Below the pieces are notes generated by a model that was not told where the DNA came from, did not search any database, and saw only the letters and a program-made list of their open reading frames with translations. Source: Streptomyces seoulensis (GTDB lineage: Bacteria; Actinomycetota; Actinomycetes; Streptomycetales; Streptomycetaceae). Taken from it: a stretch of DNA of 64,000 bases. The stretch lies in the NCBI RefSeq assembly GCF_022846655.1, contig NZ_AP025667.1, positions 2,269,001-2,333,000 of the forward strand, written 5' to 3'. Position numbers and translations under genes: made by a program. Shown here in pieces: positions 16,332-24,657 of this stretch (the stretch's first letter is position 1; every line of letters starts with the position of its first letter).

Positions 16332-16664
16332 ATGCCCGAACAGCGCACAAGGATCAGCTACTTCATCGAGTCCCGCCCCCACCGCAACGCACCCTGGCAG
16401 CGCGCTACCGGCGTCGCTGCGTCATGGGAGTCCGGGGCTAAGGCTCGGGCCCGCCTCGCCGCCCGCCGTGAGATGCAGCCGAACTGGGAACACCGGCTGA
16501 TGGAGAGGACCACCACGGTCACTGAGCGGCCCGCCGGCGAGACCGCCGCCGAAGAACAGTCGCAGATACACACGCACATCCACGTCCAGCCCGACCCGTC
16601 CCACGTGGCCGACGTGATCCGCGGCGTACGCCGCTCGGGCGGACTCCCGCCCACCCGCTACTGA
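16332..16664 (+). CDS. Early protein of unknown function
   Basis: This 110-residue protein (MPEQRTRISYFIESRPHRN...) has a basic middle and a His-rich run (QIHTHIHVQPDPSHVADVI). A GAGGAA ribosome site lies 4 bases upstream. A GC-rich hairpin follows directly, so it probably ends a transcription unit. Confidence 0.65.
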   Translation: MPEQRTRISYFIESRPHRNAPWQRATGVAASWESGAKARARLAARREMQPNWEHRLMERTTTVTERPAGETAAEEQSQIHTHIHVQPDPSHVADVIRGVRRSGGLPPTRY

Positions 16665-16673
16665 CACGACGAC

Positions 16674-16710
16674 GGGGCGCCCCCATCCGGCCAGATGTCC
16701 GGGGCGCCCC
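16674..16710 (+). terminator. GC hairpin after the first early block
   Basis: GGGGCGCCCC at 16674-16683 recurs at 16701-16710. Because the 10-mer is self-complementary, the two copies form a 10-bp stem with a 17-base loop. No U-run follows, which is common for Streptomyces terminators. Confidence 0.55.
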
Positions 16711-16760
16711 ACGCGGTGTGATCACCCTACGCCCCACCCGCACCACAGGAGCGCACACCC

Positions 16761-17726
16761 ATGCAGCACACCGCCCGCCCCCGCACCGCCCTCGACGACC
16801 TGCAGACCGTCGTCGACCACTGGTCCGACATGCGCGCCCTGATCGACACCTCGCAGAACACCGGCACGTGGCCGCCCACCATGGGCCGCGCCGAGTACCT
16901 CCGTGCCCTCGACGACCACGACCGCGACGAGACGGCCCGGTCGCTGGAGCACGCGCAGCACCTCGTCACCCGCTACGACGAGCACGGCCGCCCTCAGTAC
17001 GAGTGCACCCGCTGCGACTACGTCGGCGAAGGCCGCGCCCACACCCCCCGCCCCGACCGCGACGGCATCCAGCTCGGCGAGCGCCCCGTCCCGCTTCGGC
17101 TGCACGTCGTCGACGCCTGCCGCGCCGTCGAGGCCGCACTGTGCGCGCTGGCCGACCAGGTCGCGGCCGACATCCAGCGCGACACGATCAAGCCCCTGAT
17201 CCGGGCCATCCCTGGCGACCCGACCGGACTCGCCCTCGCCATGCTCGCCGCCCGCGACGAGGCCGACCCCGCCCGCTGGCACTTCACCATGGGCGAGCGC
17301 ACCGCTGTGCGGGCCGCCGAGTGGCTGATCGGCCGGCTCCGTGGCGACACGGGTCCGTGCCTGCCCCTGCGCGACCACCACCGTGCACATATCGCTGGCG
17401 TCGCCCGTGAGGCTGCCCGCCGAGTCGACCGCACCATCGGCGGCACCGGCGAGCGCCACGCCATCCCCATGGACGGCCGACCGTGCCCCTACTGCGGCAG
17501 CGTGCTCACCATGCACAGCGGCGGCGGCCTCGACGACGAGGTGACGTGCGCGGGCCCCGGCTGCGACGCCCCGGTCGGGCTCGTCGACGGCCGGCGCACA
17601 TGGTCGCGCCCGGAGCAGCTCGCCGCGCTGCAGCGGGACCTCGAGGATGCCGCCCGCCGGCGGAAGCGGGCTGACGCCCGGGCCCGGCAGCGTGCCGAGG
17701 CGCGGGCCCGGGCCGACGCGGCGTAG
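16761..17726 (+). CDS. Zinc-ribbon protein of unknown function
   Basis: This 321-residue protein has two Cys pairs: YECTRCDYVG near residue 80 and CPYCGS near 242, followed by TCAGPGC, a zinc ribbon. The C-terminus is an Arg/Ala-rich helix (RRRKRADARARQRAEARARAD). It is probably a nucleic-acid-binding early protein. It ends only 3 bases from the convergent leftward gene. Confidence 0.7.
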   Translation: MQHTARPRTALDDLQTVVDHWSDMRALIDTSQNTGTWPPTMGRAEYLRALDDHDRDETARSLEHAQHLVTRYDEHGRPQYECTRCDYVGEGRAHTPRPDRDGIQLGERPVPLRLHVVDACRAVEAALCALADQVAADIQRDTIKPLIRAIPGDPTGLALAMLAARDEADPARWHFTMGERTAVRAAEWLIGRLRGDTGPCLPLRDHHRAHIAGVAREAARRVDRTIGGTGERHAIPMDGRPCPYCGSVLTMHSGGGLDDEVTCAGPGCDAPVGLVDGRRTWSRPEQLAALQRDLEDAARRRKRADARARQRAEARARADAA

Positions 17727-17729
17727 CAG

Positions 17730-17957
17730 CTACTGATCGGCGGCGGCCTCCCAGACGTGGGGGCCGCCGCCGCGCCATTCGATCAGGTCGGACTCGGCGA
17801 CCTCGGCCGGGTCGAGGTCGAGTCCAGCACGGCGCAGGAACTCGGCCAGGTCCCGGAGGTCGCGGGCGAGACCGAGGATCTCCCCACCGCGCGCGTACAC
17901 CCGGCGGCCGCCGCTCGGCGTGGGCGGGTTCACCACGACGGGACGTTGCTGACTCAT
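17730..17957 (-). CDS. Small leftward protein of unknown function
   Basis: This 75-residue protein (MSQQRPVVVNPPTPSGG...) has a helical segment (LARDLRDLAEFLRRAGLDLD) and an acidic end. I chose ATG 17955-17957; a longer in-frame version exists but adds only unstructured Arg/Ala sequence. The strand change marks the start of a regulatory island. Confidence 0.55.
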   Translation of the reverse strand: MSQQRPVVVNPPTPSGGRRVYARGGEILGLARDLRDLAEFLRRAGLDLDPAEVAESDLIEWRGGGPHVWEAAADQ

Positions 17958-18032
17958 GAGTCCATGCTGCGGCCGAACGGCACCGACGGCAGCGCGGGCC
18001 CGGACCGGCACGGCGCAGTCCGTGAGGACACA

Positions 18033-18072
18033 CCGATGCCCCCGCCTTATCTGATCGAGGCAGGGGCATCGG
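18033..18072 (-). terminator. Strong hairpin after the leftward regulator pair
   Basis: A 14-base arm at 18033-18046 (CCGATGCCCCCGCC) pairs with 18059-18072 with one mismatch and a 12-base loop. It lies just past the stop of the leftward gene at 18090. Confidence 0.6.
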
Positions 18073-18089
18073 TATAGGCCCTCAGGCGG

Positions 18090-18314
18090 CTACAACTTTC
18101 CTTCAGGCCGATCCTCGACCGCCCGGAGATCGCCGTAGGGGACGAACGCGACGAATGAGTGCCCCTGTGCGTGGCGCCGCCCGCTGAAGGTCACGCCGTA
18201 CTCACCGAAGTCAACTCGCTTCGCTTCGAAGACCTTCGTCGTCCCGTCACGAAAGGTCACCTCGTAGGCCGCCACGGCGTTCGTCACAACCGTCTTATCG
18301 CTCATTCTCGTCAC
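18090..18314 (-). CDS. Small protein of unknown function
   Basis: This 74-residue protein has a strand-rich core (AAYEVTFRDGTTKVFEAKRVDFGEYGVTFSG, split over several strands). GAGGAG lies 7 bases before GTG 18312-18314, which decides the start over the internal ATG at 18303-18305. It overlaps the end of the upstream regulator by 20 bases, so the two are cotranslated. Confidence 0.65.
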   Translation of the reverse strand: MTRMSDKTVVTNAVAAYEVTFRDGTTKVFEAKRVDFGEYGVTFSGRRHAQGHSFVAFVPYGDLRAVEDRPEGKL

Positions 18315-18606
18315 CGCTGCTCTCCTCTATCGGGTCCGCCCGTCGCCTGCTGTCGCGGGCGGCCGCTCGTTCGGCGAGCGCCTTGAAGAAGGGACGGGCG
18401 AGGTTCCAGTCGACCGCACTTGATCGGCCGATCTGCACGACCGGCGGGAAACCGGGGTGGGTCCGTAGCTGCGACACACGCTGATGCGTCATCGTCGGCG
18501 CGATGCCTTCGGCAACGACCCGGCGGGCGCACTCACGAAACGACACCATGTCGGGCGCCTCTCCTCCGTCGGTCATGACCCTCATTCTCCGATTCTGACT
18601 TGCCAT
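18295..18606 (-). CDS. Small DNA-binding regulator (HTH-like)
   Basis: This 103-residue protein contains VSFRECARRVVAEGIAPTMTHQRVSQL, then THPGFPPVVQIGRSSAVDWNLARPFF. This resembles MerR/excisionase-like winged HTH proteins, in which a short helix pair is followed by a 'P..v..GRs..w' wing. Its first codons overlap a perfect 22-bp palindrome (18596-18617), which suggests autoregulation and control of the divergent transfer-like genes. The start could also be an internal Met (residue 8 or 11). Confidence 0.65.
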   Translation of the reverse strand: MASQNRRMRVMTDGGEAPDMVSFRECARRVVAEGIAPTMTHQRVSQLRTHPGFPPVVQIGRSSAVDWNLARPFFKALAERAAARDSRRRADPIEESSGDENER

Positions 18607-18617
18607 ATGGCAAGTCA
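18596..18617. promoter_or_regulatory. 22-bp perfect palindrome, probable operator
   Basis: TGACTTGCCAT (18596-18606) is followed immediately by its exact reverse complement (18607-18617). It overlaps the start of the leftward HTH regulator and lies about 105 bases before the rightward DUF2637 gene. A homodimeric repressor would fit. Confidence 0.75.
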
Positions 18618-18722
18618 GTACCTAGCTTGGAACTGCAACACGGGATGCCCCGACCGACGCTGGCACGTCGCAGGGTCGGGGCGGACCGTCCCTCGCAGTC
18701 GCTAAGCCGAGAGGTCTGATCC

Positions 18723-19931
18723 GTGCGTGATGGTAACGGCGCGTCGATCCCCCCGCCCACCAGCAATGACCGGACCGCGCTCACCCCGATTCAGCGCCGC
18801 GTCATCGGCGGCATCGCGGTCGGCGGGGCCGTGATCGCCCTGATCGGGTTCGTCGGCTCGTACGCCGCGGTGCGCACCCTCGCGGAAGCGAAAGGGTTCG
18901 GCACGTTCGCGCGGCTGTTCCCGATCGGACTCGACGCGGGCATTCTCGTGCTGCTCGCCCTCGACCTGATGCTGACGTGGCTCCGGATGCCGCTGCCGCT
19001 GCTGCGCCACATCGCGTGGATGCTGACGGTCGCCACGATCGCGTTCAACGCGGCGGCGGCGTGGCCGGACCCCATCGGCACGGGCATGCACGCAGTGATC
19101 CCCGTGCTGTTCGTCGCCGTGGTCGAGGCCGCTCGGCACGCGGTCGGTCGGGTCGCGGACATCACCGCTGACCGGTACATGGAGTCGGTGCGGATCTCGC
19201 GGTGGCTGCTCGCCCCGTGGTCGACGTTCCGCCTGTGGCGGCGCATGAAGCTGTGGGAGCTGCGGTCGTACGACGAGGTGATCGCCCTCGAACAGGCGCG
19301 GGTGATCGAGCGTGCGCGCCTGCGCCGTCGCTACGGTCTCCGCTGGCGTTCGGCCGCCCCGCTCGACGAGGTGCTCGCCCTGCGGCTGACCCGGTACGGG
19401 CGCCCTCTGGGCCCGGTCGTCGTCGACGCCGCCCCGGCCGCCCCGGCGATCGCCCCCGCCCTGCAGGGCGCCCCGGCTCTGGCGCCCCCGGCCCCGGCCG
19501 CCCCGACGCAGGGCGCCCCGCAGCGCCCCGCCCCGGAACCCGAGGGCGCCCCGGCCGAGACCGCCCCGCCGAACGAGGGCGCCCCCGAGCGCCCCGCCCC
19601 TGACGACCAGGGCGCCCCGCCGGGCGACGCCCCCGCCACCGAGGGCGCCCCGGAGCGCCCCGAGGGCGAGGGCGACGACGAGGCGCCCCGCGACGAGCAG
19701 CGGCCCCCGACCCGAGCCGAGCTGAAGGCGAAGATCAAGGCGCTGTACGCCGAACTCGGGGGCCGGCCGGGCGAGGGCGTGATCGTGAAGCTGCTCGAAG
19801 ACGGGGCCGCGCTCGGCTATCCGTACAAGTCCCGCCGGCACGCGCAGAAGCTGCGCGACGAGGTCGAGGCGGACGACCCGAAGTTGGTCGAACTGGGCTC
19901 GCCGAACGTCCGCGCGCTCACCGGATCTTGA
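18723..19931 (+). CDS. DUF2637 (Spd-like) membrane protein with Pro/Ala-rich tail
   Basis: This 402-residue protein has an N-terminal DUF2637 domain with about four membrane helices (roughly residues 28-50, 65-83, 92-113, 120-138). These include FARLFPIGLDAGILVLLALD, a DUF2637 hallmark. DUF2637 proteins occur in Streptomyces plasmids and integrative elements next to transfer genes, as spread (Spd) proteins. A long low-complexity linker of repeated 'EGAPERPAP' units (about 235-330) leads to a C-terminal domain (RAELKAKIKALYAELGGRPG...) that looks like a winged helix. GTG 18723 is preceded by GAGAGG. It opens the transfer-like block. Confidence 0.8.
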   Translation: MRDGNGASIPPPTSNDRTALTPIQRRVIGGIAVGGAVIALIGFVGSYAAVRTLAEAKGFGTFARLFPIGLDAGILVLLALDLMLTWLRMPLPLLRHIAWMLTVATIAFNAAAAWPDPIGTGMHAVIPVLFVAVVEAARHAVGRVADITADRYMESVRISRWLLAPWSTFRLWRRMKLWELRSYDEVIALEQARVIERARLRRRYGLRWRSAAPLDEVLALRLTRYGRPLGPVVVDAAPAAPAIAPALQGAPALAPPAPAAPTQGAPQRPAPEPEGAPAETAPPNEGAPERPAPDDQGAPPGDAPATEGAPERPEGEGDDEAPRDEQRPPTRAELKAKIKALYAELGGRPGEGVIVKLLEDGAALGYPYKSRRHAQKLRDEVEADDPKLVELGSPNVRALTGS

Positions 19932-19948
19932 CCAGGAAGGACACCGTC

Positions 19949-20194
19949 ATGCCGCGCATCACCCGAGCCCGCATGAACGCCGAGGCCGACTACTTCGAGA
20001 ATGTCGCCGCTGTCCGCTCGGACGCTGCAGCAGCCGACGGCGAGTACGTCGCCGCCGACCCGACCAGGAGCGATCACACCCGCGCCTGCGCCGCCCGTGC
20101 CGCCGAGATCGCCCGCGGGCACGCCTCCGAGTACCGAGAGATCGCCACCGCACTGCGCGACGGCGAGATCCCCGACGGGCTCGTACTCGACTGA
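19949..20194 (+). CDS. Small helical protein
   Basis: This 81-residue protein (MPRITRARMNAEADYFENV...) is predicted all-helical. ATG 19949 follows AGGAAGG with 8-base spacing, which decides the start over an upstream TTG in frame. Function is unknown. Confidence 0.65.
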   Translation: MPRITRARMNAEADYFENVAAVRSDAAAADGEYVAADPTRSDHTRACAARAAEIARGHASEYREIATALRDGEIPDGLVLD

Positions 20195-20318
20195 ATCGCC
20201 GTGACTGTGACTGTGACTGCGGCTGCAGTCGCACCTCACCCCCCTGACCGGCCCACACACGCCCGCAGACACACCCCCGTAGCGCCGCGACTGCAGTCGC
20301 AGTGAAGGAGAGACCCCG
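20195..20318 (+). promoter_or_regulatory. Intergenic region with two GC palindromes and a GTGACT tandem repeat
   Basis: GTGACT-type units repeat three times at 20201-20219. GCGGCTGCAGTCGC (20219-20232) and GCGACTGCAGTCGC (20287-20300, perfect palindrome) are two copies of one motif, 68 bases apart. The second is 4 bases from the ribosome site of the next gene. These look like operator sites for a third regulator, or a binding site for the FtsK-like protein. Confidence 0.5.
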
Positions 20319-21806
20319 GTGTCGCACACCGATGCACCGCCCGCAGCAGACACGGCGGCCGCCGACGAGGCGGTCGAGCCGGAGTACGAGGAGGCCGAGC
20401 AGGACGTCGAGCCCGAGCCCGAGTACGAGTACGAGGTCGACGGGCCCGAGCCCGAGCCGCGGGCCGCCCGGCGCCGTGGTGTGCCGGTTGAGCCGCTCGT
20501 GATAGGCGTCGGCAACACGAGCGTGATCGGGGCTACCGCCGCGTATCAGGCGGTCGGGCCGGTCGGGCTCGCGGCCGCCGCCGGGTCCGCCGTGGTGCTG
20601 GCGGCCGGGGCGGTGGTGCAGCGTCGCCGCACAGTCCGGGCCCGTGCGACGGCCGGGGCGGGGCGGGTCCGGAGCGGGGCGGGTACCGGGTCGCGGGGCG
20701 GGGCGTACTCGCCGGGGCAGGGCGGCTCGTTCGGTTCGGGGCGGGGCGCCCTGGGGCGGGGCGGGGCGTCCGGCCGGGGCGGCGCCCTCGGGGCGGGGCG
20801 TACCCGCCGGGGCGCCCTCGGCCGGTTCGGTCAGGGCGGGGCGGGGCGGATCACGGCGCCCCGGCCCTCGAAGCTCAAGCGCCCCGGCAAGCACCGCCGC
20901 CCCGCCGCCCCGAAGCGTTCGCGGCGCACGCCCCTGGGGCGCAGCGGGCTGGGCGTGCTGCGCCCCGCTGCGAGCGCGGCCCGGCGCGGCATGGCCGGTG
21001 CGGGGCGGGCGCTTCGGGCCACGGGGCGCGGGCTCGGCACGGCGGGGCGGAGCGTGGGGCGTGCTGTCGTCGCCAGTGCTCGTGGGCTCGGCCGGGCGGG
21101 GCGTTCGGTGGCGGGTCCGCTGCGCGCCGAGTGGAAGCGCAGCGCGCTGCTGCGGCGGGCGGTCGCCCGGCACGCCCGCAAGCTCGGCGGCGCTGCCGTC
21201 GACGGCGCCCTCGCCGGTCTCGTAGGTCTGGCAACCGGTCTCTGGCAGCGCAGCGTGCGCCGCGGGCTGTGGGGTGTCGGCGCCATGTGGCGGCGCCGTC
21301 GGCAGCGTCGGGCGGAACGCCGCGCCGCTGCCGGGCCCGCCATGACCGGCCCGGCGATCGCCGACGCCGCCCCGCCGGTCGCCACGTTCGTCCGCCGCCC
21401 GGCGATGGCCGGCGGCTCACCTTCAACTCTGGGAGGACCCATGTCCGGACACCACTTCCTTGCCCCGGCAATGGAGATGGAGCGGATCGCGGGCGCATAC
21501 AGCCCCGACAACATGATGCAGGTCGGCCGCGACTTCGCCGCGCTGCCCGACTCGCTTGAGCACATCGCCAACTCGTTGCGGATCTCGACGGCCCGCGCGG
21601 ACGCCGAGCAGCCCCTCGACCCGCGGATCGTCGAGCTGATGCAGGGGATCTTCACCCTTCAGATGAAGGCGGTCGAGCTGGCCCGTGAGCTCGCGCCCGC
21701 CTTCCGGTCGTGCCACGACCTCGACATCGCCCGTATCGAGGCCCCGCGCAAGGGTGCCGCTGCCGAGTCGATGTGGGACGTGTCCCGCAACACCGGCGCC
21801 TACTGA
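20319..21806 (+). CDS. RG-rich membrane-associated protein of the transfer-like block
   Basis: This 495-residue protein has an acidic N-terminus (EPEYEEAEQDVEPEPEYEYE), one or two hydrophobic segments (about 65-95), then about 230 residues dominated by Gly, Arg, Ala and Ser (about 105-330), and an ordered C-terminal domain (FLAPAMEMERIAGAYSPDNM to the end). GAAGGAG precedes GTG 20319. The composition resembles basic proteins that coat DNA or membranes. Together with its DUF2637 and FtsK-like neighbours it could belong to a DNA-transfer complex; this is inference. Confidence 0.65.
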   Translation: MSHTDAPPAADTAAADEAVEPEYEEAEQDVEPEPEYEYEVDGPEPEPRAARRRGVPVEPLVIGVGNTSVIGATAAYQAVGPVGLAAAAGSAVVLAAGAVVQRRRTVRARATAGAGRVRSGAGTGSRGGAYSPGQGGSFGSGRGALGRGGASGRGGALGAGRTRRGALGRFGQGGAGRITAPRPSKLKRPGKHRRPAAPKRSRRTPLGRSGLGVLRPAASAARRGMAGAGRALRATGRGLGTAGRSVGRAVVASARGLGRAGRSVAGPLRAEWKRSALLRRAVARHARKLGGAAVDGALAGLVGLATGLWQRSVRRGLWGVGAMWRRRRQRRAERRAAAGPAMTGPAIADAAPPVATFVRRPAMAGGSPSTLGGPMSGHHFLAPAMEMERIAGAYSPDNMMQVGRDFAALPDSLEHIANSLRISTARADAEQPLDPRIVELMQGIFTLQMKAVELARELAPAFRSCHDLDIARIEAPRKGAAAESMWDVSRNTGAY

Positions 21807-21817
21807 GAGGAACGTCA

Positions 21818-23917
21818 GTGCAGATCGACTGGGAGTCGGGCCACGGGCCACTGACGGCTCCGATCAGCGCCGCCGGGTCCGCGCTCGCCGCCGCCTACGC
21901 AGCGAACGCGGCCGGCGCCGCCCCCTGGTGGGGTGCCGCCGTCGCGGGCGCCGGGCTCGTCGGCTCGCACATCGCGGGCCGCCAGTCCGGCGCCGGCCGC
22001 AGCGAGCTGGTGCTGCGCGCGGCCGCGTGGGTGGGCGCGGGCACCTGGTGCTCGTGGGCGCTCGTCGACGGCCCGTGGACCACCAACTGTCTGGCCGCGC
22101 TCGCCACGGGCGCGGCCGCGCTCGGCACGGCTATGGCCGGGAACCGGGCCGCCCGGCGGCGGGCCGCTGCCGCGCAGGCTGGCGAGGACGGCGCGGCCGC
22201 ATACGACGGGACCGTGCGCCAGCACCGGGCGCTCGCACAGGAGTGGGCAGCCCGCTTCGAGCGGGTGTCCGGGCTGGCGGTGCAGGTGATCGGGATCGAG
22301 CTGTGGGAGCACGGCGGCGGGTTCACCATCGAGGGCCGCCTGCCTGCGGGCGGGTACACGTGGCGGGACATGCTGCGGTGCGCCGACGGGCTCGCCGGTG
22401 ACGCGCGGCTGCAGACCGGCTGCACGATCGAGATCACCGAGGGCGCCGACCGCGGCAGCTTCCTCGCCAACGTCGAGACGTCGAACGCGGTCGTGGGTGA
22501 GGCCACGATGTACCCGGACGACTACTCGCCCCGCTCGTATAACGACGGCCTGCAGATGGGCGTGCACCGCGACGGCAGCGAGGTCGACCCGGTGTGCCGG
22601 GAGCTGTGCGCGATCGCCGCCGCCCGCCGCGGTGCCGGTAAGACGAACCTGATGCACGTGTGGCTCGCCGGGCAGATGCGCATGGTCGACGTCCTCTCGT
22701 GGGTGATCGACCTGAACGGCGGCGGGATCGCCCTGCCGTGGCTGCGCGCCTGGCACAACGCGGGCCGTCCCGGCCGCCCGCCGATCGACTGGGTCGCGGA
22801 CACGCCCGAGCGGGTGCTCGCCATGGCGGGGGCGCTGCTGCGGATCGCCAAGGCCCGTAAGCCGGGGTACGCGAACCTGCAGATCGAGGCCGACGACGAC
22901 AAGCTGCCCGTGTCGCCCGAGGTGCCCGCGATCATCGTGAACGGCGACGAGATCGCCGAGCTGTACAGCACGAAGGCGCGCAAGAACCCCACGCTGCGCA
23001 AGGCGGGCGATCTGCTGCTGCAGGTGGTCGAGCTGGCCCGCGCGGTCGCCTGCAACGTGATGATGACCGCGCTCCGGGCGACCGGCGACGTCCTCGAAGA
23101 ACCGCAGCTCGTCGTGCAGTCCGGACTCAAGATCGCCATGCAGAGTGACGAGCGGGAGCTCAACTACCTCATGGGCTGGGCCGACAAGATCAGCCCGCAG
23201 GACATGCCCACGCCCGGCACGGGCGCGATCAAGGTGCTCGACCGGCCGGCCCGCCCGTTCCAGGCATACCGGCTCGTGCCGAGCCTGATCGCGCAGATCG
23301 TCACCGCGACCGCCGAGTACCGGCCCATCCTCGACGAGCTGTCCCGGCGCGCGGCGGGCGAGGCGTACGAGCAGCGCTGGGACGGCACAGAGCACATGTT
23401 CGGGCTCGCCCCGGCGCCCGCCGTGGACCAGGCCGCCGCCGAGCAGCCGGTCGAGGAGCGGCCCGTACGCGAGGGGTGGACGGACCCGACAGCCGGATGG
23501 GACAAGCCGGCTGACACGGGCGCGGCCGCCGAGGACGCGATCGCCGACGCCGACGCCACGCTGCGCCGCATCCGTGGGCAGATCGAAGACAGCACCTCCC
23601 GCGACCCCGACCTCGACGCGCAGGCGCGGGCGATCTTCGAGGCGAACGGGCTGGCCTACACCCGGCCCGCAAGTCTCGACGATGCGCAGGCCGCCGGAAG
23701 CGACCCGCGCGAGCAGCTCGTGTTCGAGGTCGTGCTCAAGGCGGGCCCGGACGGGATCGGGCCCGAGGCGATCCGCGACGCGATCGCCCGCCTGCACCCG
23801 GACGTTCAGGTGCCGCACGCCGCCACCATCGGCCGATGGCTCGGCGCCGACCCGCGCGTACACAAGCCGCGCTATGGGCGGTACGCCGTCCGCCCCGATG
23901 AAGGGACCTCGACGTGA
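21818..23917 (+). CDS. FtsK/TraB-like DNA translocase ATPase
   Basis: This 699-residue protein has two N-terminal membrane segments (about residues 15-45 and 65-100). Its ATPase domain has the Walker A RRGAGKTNLM (about 272-281) and a Walker B-like VPAIIVNGDEIAEL (about 370-383). A winged-helix-like C-terminus (EVVLKAGPDGIGPEAIRDAI ... GRWLG, about 625-690) ends the protein. This architecture matches Streptomyces Tra/TraB conjugative translocases and FtsK/SpoIIIE. In Streptomyces plasmids a single such protein moves double-stranded DNA between cells. GTG 21818 has a GAGAGGAA ribosome site. Confidence 0.8.
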   Translation: MQIDWESGHGPLTAPISAAGSALAAAYAANAAGAAPWWGAAVAGAGLVGSHIAGRQSGAGRSELVLRAAAWVGAGTWCSWALVDGPWTTNCLAALATGAAALGTAMAGNRAARRRAAAAQAGEDGAAAYDGTVRQHRALAQEWAARFERVSGLAVQVIGIELWEHGGGFTIEGRLPAGGYTWRDMLRCADGLAGDARLQTGCTIEITEGADRGSFLANVETSNAVVGEATMYPDDYSPRSYNDGLQMGVHRDGSEVDPVCRELCAIAAARRGAGKTNLMHVWLAGQMRMVDVLSWVIDLNGGGIALPWLRAWHNAGRPGRPPIDWVADTPERVLAMAGALLRIAKARKPGYANLQIEADDDKLPVSPEVPAIIVNGDEIAELYSTKARKNPTLRKAGDLLLQVVELARAVACNVMMTALRATGDVLEEPQLVVQSGLKIAMQSDERELNYLMGWADKISPQDMPTPGTGAIKVLDRPARPFQAYRLVPSLIAQIVTATAEYRPILDELSRRAAGEAYEQRWDGTEHMFGLAPAPAVDQAAAEQPVEERPVREGWTDPTAGWDKPADTGAAAEDAIADADATLRRIRGQIEDSTSRDPDLDAQARAIFEANGLAYTRPASLDDAQAAGSDPREQLVFEVVLKAGPDGIGPEAIRDAIARLHPDVQVPHAATIGRWLGADPRVHKPRYGRYAVRPDEGTST

Positions 23918-24174
23918 GCAGCCCCTCGCCCGCCCGCCGCCGTACCGCCCGCGCCGTACGTGCGGCCGGTGACGTCGCTCGGACCGCCGCCCCTGTGGGG
24001 CCGGTCGTCGTGATGGTGCTGCACCTCGACGCCGACGGCGGCCTGCACCTCACGCTGCCGCTGCTGCACCTGGTCGTCGTGCTGCTCGCCGGGCTCGGCA
24101 TCGACCGGCTCGGCCTGTGGCTGCTCGACCTCGGCCACCACATCGACCGCCGCCGCCCCGCCACCGCGAGCTAG
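23914..24174 (+). CDS. Small membrane protein of the transfer-like block
   Basis: This 86-residue protein has a basic N-terminus and a hydrophobic segment (LTLPLLHLVVVLLAGLGI). It is coupled to the translocase by GTGA at 23914, which suggests a shared complex, perhaps as a small Spd-like partner. Confidence 0.65.
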   Translation: MSSPSPARRRTARAVRAAGDVARTAAPVGPVVVMVLHLDADGGLHLTLPLLHLVVVLLAGLGIDRLGLWLLDLGHHIDRRRPATAS

Positions 24175-24181
24175 GACCGTC

Positions 24182-24643
24182 ATGTATCCCGAACGCCGCG
24201 CCGCACGACCGGCGCCCCTGACCCGGACTGTGACCCCGACCAGTGTGGTGCCCGGTGTCGAGCAGCAGCTCGCGCCTGCCCCGCCGCCCGGCATGCGCGT
24301 GGTCGGGTACGTGCGGATCGATGGTGTGCTGCACCCGCAGTACGGGCCCGCCTACGAGCAGGCCGCCCCCGCCCCCGCCCCGGCCGGGTTCGACCCGCAG
24401 GCCCAACGCACCGCAGCCCGCGGGGTCCTCGCCGCCGGCGTCGGGATCGGCGCGTACTTCGGCATGCAGGCGCTGCAGATACTCGTCGACAGTCTCGTGC
24501 GGCTGCTCGCCGTGCTGGCCGTGGCCGGGGCCGCGTGGGCGCTGCAGGGCGGCCGCCGAGCGGGGCGCGATGCCCCGACTTACGTCACGAACAACCGGGG
24601 GTTTCTGGCAGGCTGGCGCTCGCAGAACGGCCCGCGCCGATGA
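24182..24643 (+). CDS. Membrane protein of the transfer-like block
   Basis: This 153-residue protein has a Pro-rich cytoplasmic N-terminus with MRVVGYVRIDGVLHPQYGPAY, then two hydrophobic segments (about 82-100 and 105-125). It begins 8 bases after the previous gene. Function is unknown. Confidence 0.65.
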   Translation: MYPERRAARPAPLTRTVTPTSVVPGVEQQLAPAPPPGMRVVGYVRIDGVLHPQYGPAYEQAAPAPAPAGFDPQAQRTAARGVLAAGVGIGAYFGMQALQILVDSLVRLLAVLAVAGAAWALQGGRRAGRDAPTYVTNNRGFLAGWRSQNGPRR

Positions 24644-24657
24644 GTACAGGAGACACC

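Noticed and set aside
21815..23863. 682-codon leftward frame opposite the FtsK/TraB-like gene
   Set aside because: Composition is antisense-like (Arg/Gly/His/Val) and it lacks motifs; the forward frame has Walker A and a winged helix.
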